DNA of 64,000 bases from Acidobacterium sp. (GTDB lineage: Bacteria; Acidobacteriota; Vicinamibacteria; Vicinamibacterales; UBA2999): the NCBI GenBank assembly GCA_002737365.1, contig NSIL01000001.1:159388-223387 (forward strand), read 5' to 3'. The position numbers were made by a program, and so were the translations under genes. The notes under the pieces are model-generated. The model worked only from the letters and a program-made list of their open reading frames with translations, had not been told where the DNA came from and ran no database searches. This document shows, in pieces, positions 44,975 through 52,155 of this stretch (the stretch's first letter is position 1; each line of letters begins with the position of its first letter).

Positions 44975-46780
44975 TTACGGATTGGCCGCGAAGTAAGCGA
45001 TCACGGCATCGGCGGTCCGGTCGCCGACCACACTGGCCAGTTCCTCCCGGGTCGCGCGGCGCACACCAGACAGGCTGCCAAACGACGTCAGCAGTGTCTT
45101 GCGCCGGCGGACGCCAATGCCGGGGATGACGTCCAGTTCCGACCGCAGGTCGCGCTTCGTCCGCGACTGGCGGTGGAAGGTGAGCGCGAAGCGGTGCGCC
45201 TCATCGCGGATGCGCTGCAGCAGGTGCAGCGCCGAGCCGTGGCGATCGAGCGCGAGCGGCTCGACGCTGTCGCGGGTGAAGACGAGTTCTTCCTTCTTCG
45301 CCAGGCCAACGGCCACCAGGTTCGACAGCCCCACCGTCTCGAGCGCGGCATAGGCGGCGTTGAGCTGTCCCTTGCCGCCATCGATCACGATCAGATCCGG
45401 GAACGGTCCGCCGTTCTCCAGCACTCTCGCGTAGCGGCGCCGCACGACCTGCTCCATGGCCGCGAAGTCGTCCTGGAACCGCTGGCCGATCTTGAACTTC
45501 CGATACTCCCCCGGCTTCATCCGCCCTTCCTCGCACACCACCATCGAGGCCACGGTCTCGCTGCCGTGGATGGTCGAGATGTCGAAGCAGTCGATGCGGC
45601 GCGGAAGTTTCGGCAGGCGCAGCGCCGCCTGCAGCACTTCAAGGGCCTCGAAGTTAGCCGTGGCGTTGGCGTCGAAGCGCGTGCGATACGCCAATGCGGC
45701 GTTGCGCAGCGCCAGTTCCATCAGCCCTTTTTTGTCGCCGCGCTGGGGCATCACGAGCCGGACCTTGCGGCCGGCCTTGCGGGCCAGCCAGTCCTCAAGC
45801 AGTTCCTGTTCCGCCAGTTCGACCGGGATGTGAATCTCCGGAGGCGGCGCCTGGTCGAAATAGAACTGCTGAATCGCGGCTTCCACCACCTCGCTCTCGG
45901 TCTCACCGTCTTCCTTGGCGTCGGTCACGAACTCCACGCGTTCGATGACGCGGCCGCCACGAACCAGGAACACTTGCACGACGGCGCCCTTGGGCCCGAG
46001 CTTCAGGCCGAAGACGTCGCGGTCGCCGAGTTCAGCCGACGCCATCTTCTGTTGCCGTTCCTGTAGCGTCTGGACGGTCCGCATGGCATCACGCAAGTGG
46101 GCCGCCTCTTCGAAGCGCTCGTCGGCCGCGGCCGCCATCATTCGGATCTGCAACTGGTCTGCCAATTCGTCGTTGCGGCCTTCGAGAAATAACCGCGTAT
46201 CAGCGACCGCCACGGCGTATTGCTCGGGCGAGCAAATCGTCTCGACGCACGGCGCCAGGCAACGTTTGATGTCGTACTCGAGGCACGCCCGCTGGCGCTG
46301 GCCGGTGATCACCTCGTTGCAGGAGCGGATGCCGAACACCTTGTGCGTCAGCGACATGGTCCGGCGGGCGAACTTGGCGGGCAAGAACGGCCCGGCATAG
46401 ACGTTGCCGTCGCGTTCGACCGAGCGAGCCACCAGCACGCGCGGAAACGCCTCGCTGGTGGTCAGCTGCAGGTAGGGGTAGTTCTTGTCGTCGCGCAGCA
46501 GGATGTTGAACTTGGGCGACCGCTGCTTGATGAGATTGTTTTCGAGCGCCAGCGCCTCGACCACCGAATCCGTGACAATGACCTCGAGGCCGGCGACCTC
46601 GTCCAGCAAAGCGTTGGTCTTGGGGCTGCTGCCATAGGCGCCCAGGTACGAGCGCGTCCGATCCCGCAGCGAGCGGGCCTTGCCGACGTAGATGGTCTCG
46701 CCCTGGGCGTTGTAATACAGGTAGACGCCCGGCTGCTCCGGGAGGCGGCTAATCTGTTCCTTGAGATCATGGATAGGCAT
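44975..46780 (-). CDS. uvrC: UvrABC system protein C
   Basis: 601 aa excision nuclease subunit making the 3' and 5' incisions in nucleotide excision repair. GIY-YIG domain at 15-95 (GVYLYYNAQGETIYVGKA), Cys cluster CLEYDIKRCLAPC near 165-177, UVR domain near 215, RNase H-like endonuclease domain (DCFDISTIHGSETVASMVV near 400), and helix-hairpin-helix pair at the C-terminus (IPGIGVRRRKTLLTSFGSL). uvrA lies 6 kb away on the same strand. Confidence 0.96.
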   Translation of the reverse strand: MPIHDLKEQISRLPEQPGVYLYYNAQGETIYVGKARSLRDRTRSYLGAYGSSPKTNALLDEVAGLEVIVTDSVVEALALENNLIKQRSPKFNILLRDDKNYPYLQLTTSEAFPRVLVARSVERDGNVYAGPFLPAKFARRTMSLTHKVFGIRSCNEVITGQRQRACLEYDIKRCLAPCVETICSPEQYAVAVADTRLFLEGRNDELADQLQIRMMAAAADERFEEAAHLRDAMRTVQTLQERQQKMASAELGDRDVFGLKLGPKGAVVQVFLVRGGRVIERVEFVTDAKEDGETESEVVEAAIQQFYFDQAPPPEIHIPVELAEQELLEDWLARKAGRKVRLVMPQRGDKKGLMELALRNAALAYRTRFDANATANFEALEVLQAALRLPKLPRRIDCFDISTIHGSETVASMVVCEEGRMKPGEYRKFKIGQRFQDDFAAMEQVVRRRYARVLENGGPFPDLIVIDGGKGQLNAAYAALETVGLSNLVAVGLAKKEELVFTRDSVEPLALDRHGSALHLLQRIRDEAHRFALTFHRQSRTKRDLRSELDVIPGIGVRRRKTLLTSFGSLSGVRRATREELASVVGDRTADAVIAYFAANP

Positions 46781-46806
46781 CGGGTACGCTTAGCCCACCT
46801 TCCATT

Positions 46807-47562
46807 ATGACCTTCACAGGGGCGATCGGCGCCGTTTGCATGTTTCCCCTCCGGGCCATCATCAGCGCCTCGGTGGCCCTGGGTATCCATCCCAACGTCC
46901 TGACCCTCATCGGCGTGCTGATCAACATCGTCGCGGCGTGCGCCCTGGCGGTTGATAGCTTTGTGCTGGCCGGCGTGATCATGATCGTCGCCAACATCTT
47001 CGACTTCATCGACGGCAAGGTGGCGCACATCACCGGCAAGCAGTCGGAATTCGGCGCGTTCTGGGACTCGACGCTCGACCGGTTCTCGGACCTGGCGCTC
47101 TTTACCGGGTTGATCTGGCTCTACGCCGAGCGCGGCAGTAACGGCTACGTGCTGGTCGCGACCCTGGCGTTGATCTTCTCGATCATGACCAGCTACGCCA
47201 GAGCGCGCGCCGAGTCGTTGATCGACAAGTGCAAGGTTGGCTTCATGGAACGGCCCGAGCGCATTGTGCTGTTCATGATCGGCGCCTTCACCGACCGCAT
47301 GGCAGGCGTGCTGTGGGTGCTGCTGGTGCTGTCGATCATCACGGTCAGCAACCGCATTCACTACACCTACCTGGCGTTGAACCAGAAGCCGATGCCCACC
47401 GGGGTGTTCGCGCGTTTCTTCTTCTGGCGGGACGAACGCGCGACGATGCCCTACGATATCTGGGTCGCGATTATTCTCGCGTTCGTCTGGCTGGTGCCGC
47501 CCGATTGGCTTCAGGATCCTGCGGCGAGCGGCCTGGGATTGCTGGGTTATTTAATGAATTAG
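46807..47562 (+). CDS. CDP-alcohol phosphatidyltransferase family protein
   Basis: 251 aa membrane enzyme with about six helices. The signature D66-F-I-D69-G70-K-V-A73-H74 ... G83-AFW-D87-STL-D91 matches DxxDGxxAR(x8)GxxxDxxxD except that the Arg is His (H74). The enzyme would transfer a phosphatidyl group from a CDP-linked lipid to an alcohol such as glycerol-3-phosphate or inositol. The divergent 5' end is 26 bp from uvrC. An Arg to His change at that position is unusual and could alter substrate phosphate binding. Acceptor not determined. Confidence 0.85.
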   Translation: MTFTGAIGAVCMFPLRAIISASVALGIHPNVLTLIGVLINIVAACALAVDSFVLAGVIMIVANIFDFIDGKVAHITGKQSEFGAFWDSTLDRFSDLALFTGLIWLYAERGSNGYVLVATLALIFSIMTSYARARAESLIDKCKVGFMERPERIVLFMIGAFTDRMAGVLWVLLVLSIITVSNRIHYTYLALNQKPMPTGVFARFFFWRDERATMPYDIWVAIILAFVWLVPPDWLQDPAASGLGLLGYLMN

Positions 47563-47571
47563 ACGGCGGCA

Positions 47572-47757
47572 TTAAAGTGCGGTCCTGGCAGTCTTCTTCT
47601 TGCCCCTGCTCACCTGGTCAAGGCTCTTGCGCAGGGCCTCCATCAGGTCGACCACCTGAAGGGCCAGCTTCATTTCGGCCGGATTGACCTGACCGCGCCC
47701 CTCGCGCAGCTCGTCGATCTAATCGATAGTGCGGATCTCGGCGGCGTGGTGCCGAAG
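47572..47757 (-). pseudogene. Ku-type DNA-end-binding protein, C-terminal relic
   Basis: The last 48 codons read DELREGRGQVNPAEMKLAL, VVDLMEALRKSLDQ and a Lys-rich tail, the end of bacterial Ku. Just upstream in the same frame LRHHAAEIRTID is followed by a TAG, so the frame is interrupted and most of the protein is missing. A functional Ku/LigD non-homologous end joining system is therefore not encoded here. Confidence 0.6.
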
Positions 47758-48327
47758 CTACGCGGATTCGCGCGTATCGCGGGAACCGAGGTGCACCCCG
47801 GGCCCTTCATCGAACGCGATGGTGTGGCGGCCAATCTCTTCGCGCAGCAGGTGCCGCACTTCGCCTAGATGGGGGCCCGGGACCGTCAACTGCCGGGCCA
47901 GCGTCTTTTGGCGCGATGCCAGGATCAGCGTGCCACCGCTCTTCCATGTGAGGCCGCCAATTTCCCGGTACGACATGAAGCCGCTGTCGGTCCAGATGCC
48001 GTCGCGGTAGAGCCCTGGCTTGATGCGCGCGGAGAGCGGCAGCAGGTAGCCGTAGTAGGTGAACATCATCGCCACGCCGAACAGCGACGAGTACGAGCGC
48101 GGCATGCGATACGCAGTGAGCAACAGGATCGCGCCGAGCATGATACCGATGGCCAGGTTGATGGCGAAGAACGGCGGCTTTGGCGATGGCCACGTCAGCA
48201 TGACGTCGCGCCGCAAGCGCCACCAGGCGGCCAGCTCGTAGCTGACCCGCAGGTTGACGATGACGAACAGTGCACCAAGGGCGATGAGGGCCTGCCGTAA
48301 CGTGCCGGCAAACTCATCGGCGCTCAT
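47758..48327 (-). CDS. Membrane protein with a C-terminal cytoplasmic beta domain, unknown function
   Basis: 189 aa. Two to four hydrophobic segments in the first 100 residues ([56 protein letters not shown]), then a soluble segment with [27 protein letters not shown] resembling PH-like/DUF5673 membrane-associated folds. Start ATG 48327 overlaps the thymidine kinase stop (ATGA). No motif points to a reaction. Confidence 0.72.
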   Translation of the reverse strand: MSADEFAGTLRQALIALGALFVIVNLRVSYELAAWWRLRRDVMLTWPSPKPPFFAINLAIGIMLGAILLLTAYRMPRSYSSLFGVAMMFTYYGYLLPLSARIKPGLYRDGIWTDSGFMSYREIGGLTWKSGGTLILASRQKTLARQLTVPGPHLGEVRHLLREEIGRHTIAFDEGPGVHLGSRDTRESA

Positions 48328-48923
48328 CGCGCCTCGGCCTTGGTGGCTTCGTCGGCGCGCGACAACGTCGGATCGAAGCACTGCCGGCACCGCGCCTCGT
48401 AGATATTCTGCGCACCGAGCAACACCCGGTCCTCGCTATGAATGAGGCGTTGCGTGTGATTCGCGGGATTGCCGCACACCATGCAGATGGCGCGGGTCTT
48501 CGTGATGTACTCGGCAATCGCCAGTAACTGCGGCATGGGTTCGAACGGCTTACCCAGGTAGTCCTGGTCGAGGCCGGCAATCACCACGCGCATGCCGCGC
48601 GCGGCGAGCTCGGTGGCAACGGCGGGCAAACCCGCGTCGAAGAACTGCCCTTCATCGATGCCGACGACTTCAGTGTCGGGCTTGATCTGCGACAGCAACT
48701 CAGCCGAGTCGCGCGCGCGCGCTGACGGAATTCGCAGCTCGCTGTGCGAGACGATGTGGTCGTCGGAGAAACGCGTATCGACCGCAGGCTTGAAGATCTG
48801 TACGCGCTGCCGGGCGATTTCGGCGCGGCGCAAGCGGCGGATCAGCTCTTCGCTCTTGCCGCTGAACATGCTGCCGACGACGACTTCAATCCAGCCGGTG
48901 GAGGGGGTACGGACGACGTCCAT
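48324..48923 (-). CDS. tdk: Thymidine kinase
   Basis: 199 aa type II thymidine kinase of the salvage pathway. P-loop [19 protein letters not shown] at about 17-35; [11 protein letters not shown] near 86 with the lid/acceptor Glu; four zinc Cys (CMVCGNPA near 143 and CRQCF near 185). Its length matches the family. The upstream neighbour is efp, separated by a palindromic repeat. Confidence 0.95.
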   Translation of the reverse strand: MDVVRTPSTGWIEVVVGSMFSGKSEELIRRLRRAEIARQRVQIFKPAVDTRFSDDHIVSHSELRIPSARARDSAELLSQIKPDTEVVGIDEGQFFDAGLPAVATELAARGMRVVIAGLDQDYLGKPFEPMPQLLAIAEYITKTRAICMVCGNPANHTQRLIHSEDRVLLGAQNIYEARCRQCFDPTLSRADEATKAEAR

Positions 48924-48951
48924 ACGCCGATTATACGGAGGAAGATGATCT

Positions 48952-49020
48952 GGCGAGTTGGTGAATTAATGGTTTGGTGATTAGGCCTAAATCGCCAAGT
49001 CACCAAATCACCAAATCCGC
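48952..49020. repeat. Imperfect palindromic intergenic repeat, 'TTTGGTGATT' type
   Basis: Two arms meet at a perfect TTAGGCCTAA (48981-48990). Each arm carries repeats of (TTGGTGAT/ATCACCAA). It fills the gap between the efp stop and tdk and could fold into a long hairpin in the transcript. Confidence 0.7.
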
Positions 49021-49587
49021 TTAGGCCCGGGTCGAGTACTCGCCCGTTTCGGTGTTGATCCGAATCACGTCGCCCTCTTCGATGAAGGGCGGCACCTGAA
49101 TGACGACGCCGGTCTCGAGTGTAGCGGGCTTGGTCTGGTTGGTGGCGGTCGCGCCCTTGATCGCCGGCATGGTCTGGGTGACCGTAAGGTCCACGGTCTG
49201 CGGCAGCTCGATGCCGATTGGATTCTCGCCGTAGAACTCGACCTCGATGCTCATTTCTGGCTTCAGGAAGCCCACCGAATCCCCCATGAGTGCGGCCGTC
49301 AGCTGCACCTGGTCGTAGGTGACCGTGTCCATGAAATGGTAACCGTCGCTGTCGTTGTAGAGGTACTGCATGGCCTTCTGTTCGAGGGACACGCGCTCAA
49401 CGATGTCTTCCGAGCGGAGCTTCTCTTCGGCCATCGCGCCGTTCTGGATGTTGCGCATCTTCACGCGCACGAAGCCGCGCAGATTGCCGGGCGTCACATG
49501 CTGGCATCCGAGAATGCGGAACAGCTTGTTCTCGATCTTGACGATCATGCCCTTGCGGAGCTGGGTTGCCAGAAGATTGTCTGCCAT
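49021..49587 (-). CDS. efp: Elongation factor P
   Basis: 188 aa translation factor rescuing ribosomes stalled on polyproline. Three OB-like domains; C-terminal GVVIQVPPFIEEGDVIRINTETGEY is the family signature. The domain I loop that is PGKG with a modified Lys in E. coli reads TPGNLRG (32-38) with Asn at the tip, so neither Lys nor Arg is at the usual modification site. No epmA/epmB, earP or ymfI neighbour is seen. Either it works unmodified or a different residue is used. Confidence 0.94.
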   Translation of the reverse strand: MADNLLATQLRKGMIVKIENKLFRILGCQHVTPGNLRGFVRVKMRNIQNGAMAEEKLRSEDIVERVSLEQKAMQYLYNDSDGYHFMDTVTYDQVQLTAALMGDSVGFLKPEMSIEVEFYGENPIGIELPQTVDLTVTQTMPAIKGATATNQTKPATLETGVVIQVPPFIEEGDVIRINTETGEYSTRA

Positions 49588-49669
49588 AAAGTCTTTGTTA
49601 TCAGTTAGTAGAACCTTACGAGTTTAACATAGGGACCGCCAGCCCGGCCAGTCCGAGGGCCGTGCTACG

Positions 49670-50080
49670 ATGCCAGACATCGTGGCGTTTGTGCGCTGGG
49701 ACCCGTTCCGCGACCTCCTCACAATTCAGCATCGGCTCGAGCGCCTGGCGACCGGGCCGCAGGGCTGGACGCCCGCCATGGACCTGTGCGAGACCGCGCA
49801 CGCCTATGTCCTGACGGCCGAGCTCCCCGGCGTGACGCGCGAACAGGTCCGCATCGACATCCGCGACGGCAAGCTGACCCTGCAGGGCCGCCGTGAGGCC
49901 CGCGTGTCGTGCGAGCAGTATCACCAGGTCGAGCGCGGACATGGCGAGTTCTGCCGCAGCGTGGTGCTGCCACTGTCCATAGACACCCTGAACGTCGTTA
50001 CCGACATGCGCGATGGTATCTTGACCATTACGCTCCCCAAGTTGCCGGACGCCGGACCGCGCCGCATCGAAGTCTCATGA
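49670..50080 (+). CDS. Small heat shock protein (Hsp20/alpha-crystallin)
   Basis: 136 aa ATP-independent chaperone. The alpha-crystallin domain spans about 33-122, with WTPAMDLCETAHAYVLTAELPGVTREQVRI at its start, LTLQGRRE and GEFCRSVVLPLSID in the middle, and GILTITLPKL at its end. The short C-terminal tail ends RRIEVS, a weak IxI/V anchor. It overlaps the HtrA gene by ATGA, pairing a holdase with a periplasmic protease. Confidence 0.92.
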   Translation: MPDIVAFVRWDPFRDLLTIQHRLERLATGPQGWTPAMDLCETAHAYVLTAELPGVTREQVRIDIRDGKLTLQGRREARVSCEQYHQVERGHGEFCRSVVLPLSIDTLNVVTDMRDGILTITLPKLPDAGPRRIEVS

Positions 50081-51258
50081 TCAAACGTCTTTCCCTCATC
50101 GCCCTGCTGCTGGTGGCTGGCTTGGTGGCCGGCCTGGTGTTGTCGGGCACGGCCGGAAGCCGCGAGGCCGTACTCGCCCGCCCGAGCGCCGAGCTGGTGG
50201 TCGAACAGGCGGCCGCCGCACCCGCCGCTCCTGCCACCGCCATCCCCGGTCCTGATTTCACGAGAGTTGCCGCCCAAACCGTCAAGGCGGTCACCAACAT
50301 CTCGTCAGTGCAGGTCGGACGGCGGCGACAGGCCTCGCCCTTCAGCAACGATCCGTTCTTCCAATATTTCTTCGGCGACCAGGGCGAGATGTTCGGACAG
50401 CCGCGCGCCGAGTCGAGTCTCGGCTCTGGCGTCGTGATTTCCGCGGATGGCTATGTCGTCACCAACAACCATGTGGTTGGCGAGGGCGAGACCGAAGTGA
50501 CGGTTACCGTCGGTGACTATCGCGATGTCCGCGCGAAGATCGTCGGCGTGGACTCGTGGACGGACCTCGCCCTGCTGAAGATCGACGTCACGGGCTTGCC
50601 GGTCATCCCCTATGGCGACTCATCGAAACTGAAGGTCGCCGAATGGGTGATGGCCGTGGGCAGTCCCTTTTCGCTGAGCCAGACGGTGACGCTTGGCGTC
50701 GTGAGCGCGCTCGGCCGCGCGAACGTCGGCATTACGCAGTACGAAGACTTCATCCAGACCGATGCGGCGATCAACCCCGGCAACTCGGGTGGCGCACTGA
50801 TCAACAGCCGCGCCGAGCTGGTCGGCATCAACACCGCGATCTTCTCGCAGAGCGGTGGCTACCAGGGCATTGGCTTCGCGGTCCCCAGCAACCTGGTCCG
50901 CCGCGTGGTCGGCGACCTGATGAAGTTCGGGCGGGTGCGCCGCGGCTCAATTGGCTACCTGGAAGTGATGCCGCTCACGTCGCGGCTGGCCGATGAGTTG
51001 CGCGCGCCGAAGTCCGATGGCATTGTCGTCAACCAGATGGCGCGGGCGTCGGCCGCTTACAAGGCCGGCCTGCTGCCGGGCGACATCATCATCTCGCTCA
51101 ACGGCCAGGCCATTGCCGACCCGTCGCAATTCGTGCGGCAGATTTCCGACAGTGCGATCGGATCGACCGTGCGCGTGGAAGTGCTGCGCGAAGGTCAGCG
51201 AACGACGCTGCGCATTCCGATCGAAGCACAGCAGGAACGCCCGCAAAGGCGCCGGTAG
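50077..51258 (+). CDS. HtrA/DegP-type trypsin-like serine protease
   Basis: 393 aa, anchored or secreted through an N-terminal helix (residues 4-24). Trypsin-like domain with catalytic triad H132 (NNHVV), D163 (WTDLALLK) and S237 (GNSGGA). One PDZ domain from about 300 (GYLEVMPLTSR...; KAGLLPGDIIISLNGQ near 335). One PDZ fits DegS/HhoA-type HtrA rather than DegP. It degrades or senses misfolded envelope proteins. Coupled to hsp20. Confidence 0.94.
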   Translation: MIKRLSLIALLLVAGLVAGLVLSGTAGSREAVLARPSAELVVEQAAAAPAAPATAIPGPDFTRVAAQTVKAVTNISSVQVGRRRQASPFSNDPFFQYFFGDQGEMFGQPRAESSLGSGVVISADGYVVTNNHVVGEGETEVTVTVGDYRDVRAKIVGVDSWTDLALLKIDVTGLPVIPYGDSSKLKVAEWVMAVGSPFSLSQTVTLGVVSALGRANVGITQYEDFIQTDAAINPGNSGGALINSRAELVGINTAIFSQSGGYQGIGFAVPSNLVRRVVGDLMKFGRVRRGSIGYLEVMPLTSRLADELRAPKSDGIVVNQMARASAAYKAGLLPGDIIISLNGQAIADPSQFVRQISDSAIGSTVRVEVLREGQRTTLRIPIEAQQERPQRRR

Positions 51259-51322
51259 GCGATGCAGGCGGCCGCTGGCAGCGCGCAAGGACTTGAACGC
51301 CGCAAGCGCGCGCAGGCACCAA

Positions 51323-52150
51323 TCACCACGGAACCGTTGCACCGAGTTCTTGCAGGTAGCCGCGGGCCTGGACCCGGTGCGACTGGCTGCCGACCGCCTG
51401 CTGGATGATGACGATCGAGCCATCCTTGAGCAGGCGCTCGCGCGCAAATGCCACCGCCAAGGCCGTCGCGTCGCGGCCCTCGGCCCAGCGCTCGGCCGCC
51501 ACCGTCTTGACCAGCTCCACCGTCGAGACATCGCCAATGCGAGCCAGCGCTTCGAGGGCGCCACCGGCCCGCGCGCGCTTGCCATCAGCGCGATAGAACG
51601 CGTAACGCTCGGTGAGTGCCGCCACGGCGTTGGTTTCGCGAACGAGCCCCAGCGCATCCATCGCCGCCAGTTGTTCGTACTCGTTCGGCTGATTCAGTAG
51701 GGAAAACAATCCCTCGGTGAGGCCAGCGGGCAGCGGCGGGCGAACCCCACCAGGCTCAAACGAGGCGGCCAGCACGCGGCCCGCGACCCGGGCCCCGGCG
51801 ATGCGCGACCGCCGGTCTCCGGAACCCATCATCTGCACCAGCGCCTGTCCAGCCGCGGCCAACTCCCCCGGCAACGCTTCTCTTGCTGAGCGTCCAGCCA
51901 GAATGCCAAAGGCATATGCGGCCGCCACCCGATCACTACCGGTGGCCACCGATAGCCTGGCCAACGGGGTCGCGAACGCACCCGCACCAACCGCCACGGT
52001 CGGCCCCAGTCCGGCATCGAACGCGGCCTCGAAGTTCTTGCCCGGCAACTCCACACCGTGCCGGGCCAGGACATCGATCAGGATCGGCTGCGCGTCAGCC
52101 GCCGTCCCGACCAGCACACACAGTGACCACACGCTCAGCATCCGCATCAT
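51323..52150 (-). CDS. Exported HEAT-repeat-like protein, unknown function
   Basis: 275 aa with a signal peptide (MMRMLSVWSLCVLVGTAADA). The mature part is almost all alpha-helical with repeated pairs of helices (AAYAFGILAGRSA; IAGARVAGRVLAA; LAAMDALGLVRETNAVAAL; GALEALARIGD), a HEAT/PBS-lyase-like scaffold. The start lies 5 bp after the uvrA stop on the same strand, so it is likely co-transcribed. No catalytic motif seen. Confidence 0.72.
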   Translation of the reverse strand: MMRMLSVWSLCVLVGTAADAQPILIDVLARHGVELPGKNFEAAFDAGLGPTVAVGAGAFATPLARLSVATGSDRVAAAYAFGILAGRSAREALPGELAAAGQALVQMMGSGDRRSRIAGARVAGRVLAASFEPGGVRPPLPAGLTEGLFSLLNQPNEYEQLAAMDALGLVRETNAVAALTERYAFYRADGKRARAGGALEALARIGDVSTVELVKTVAAERWAEGRDATALAVAFARERLLKDGSIVIIQQAVGSQSHRVQARGYLQELGATVPW

Positions 52151-52155
52151 GGTTC

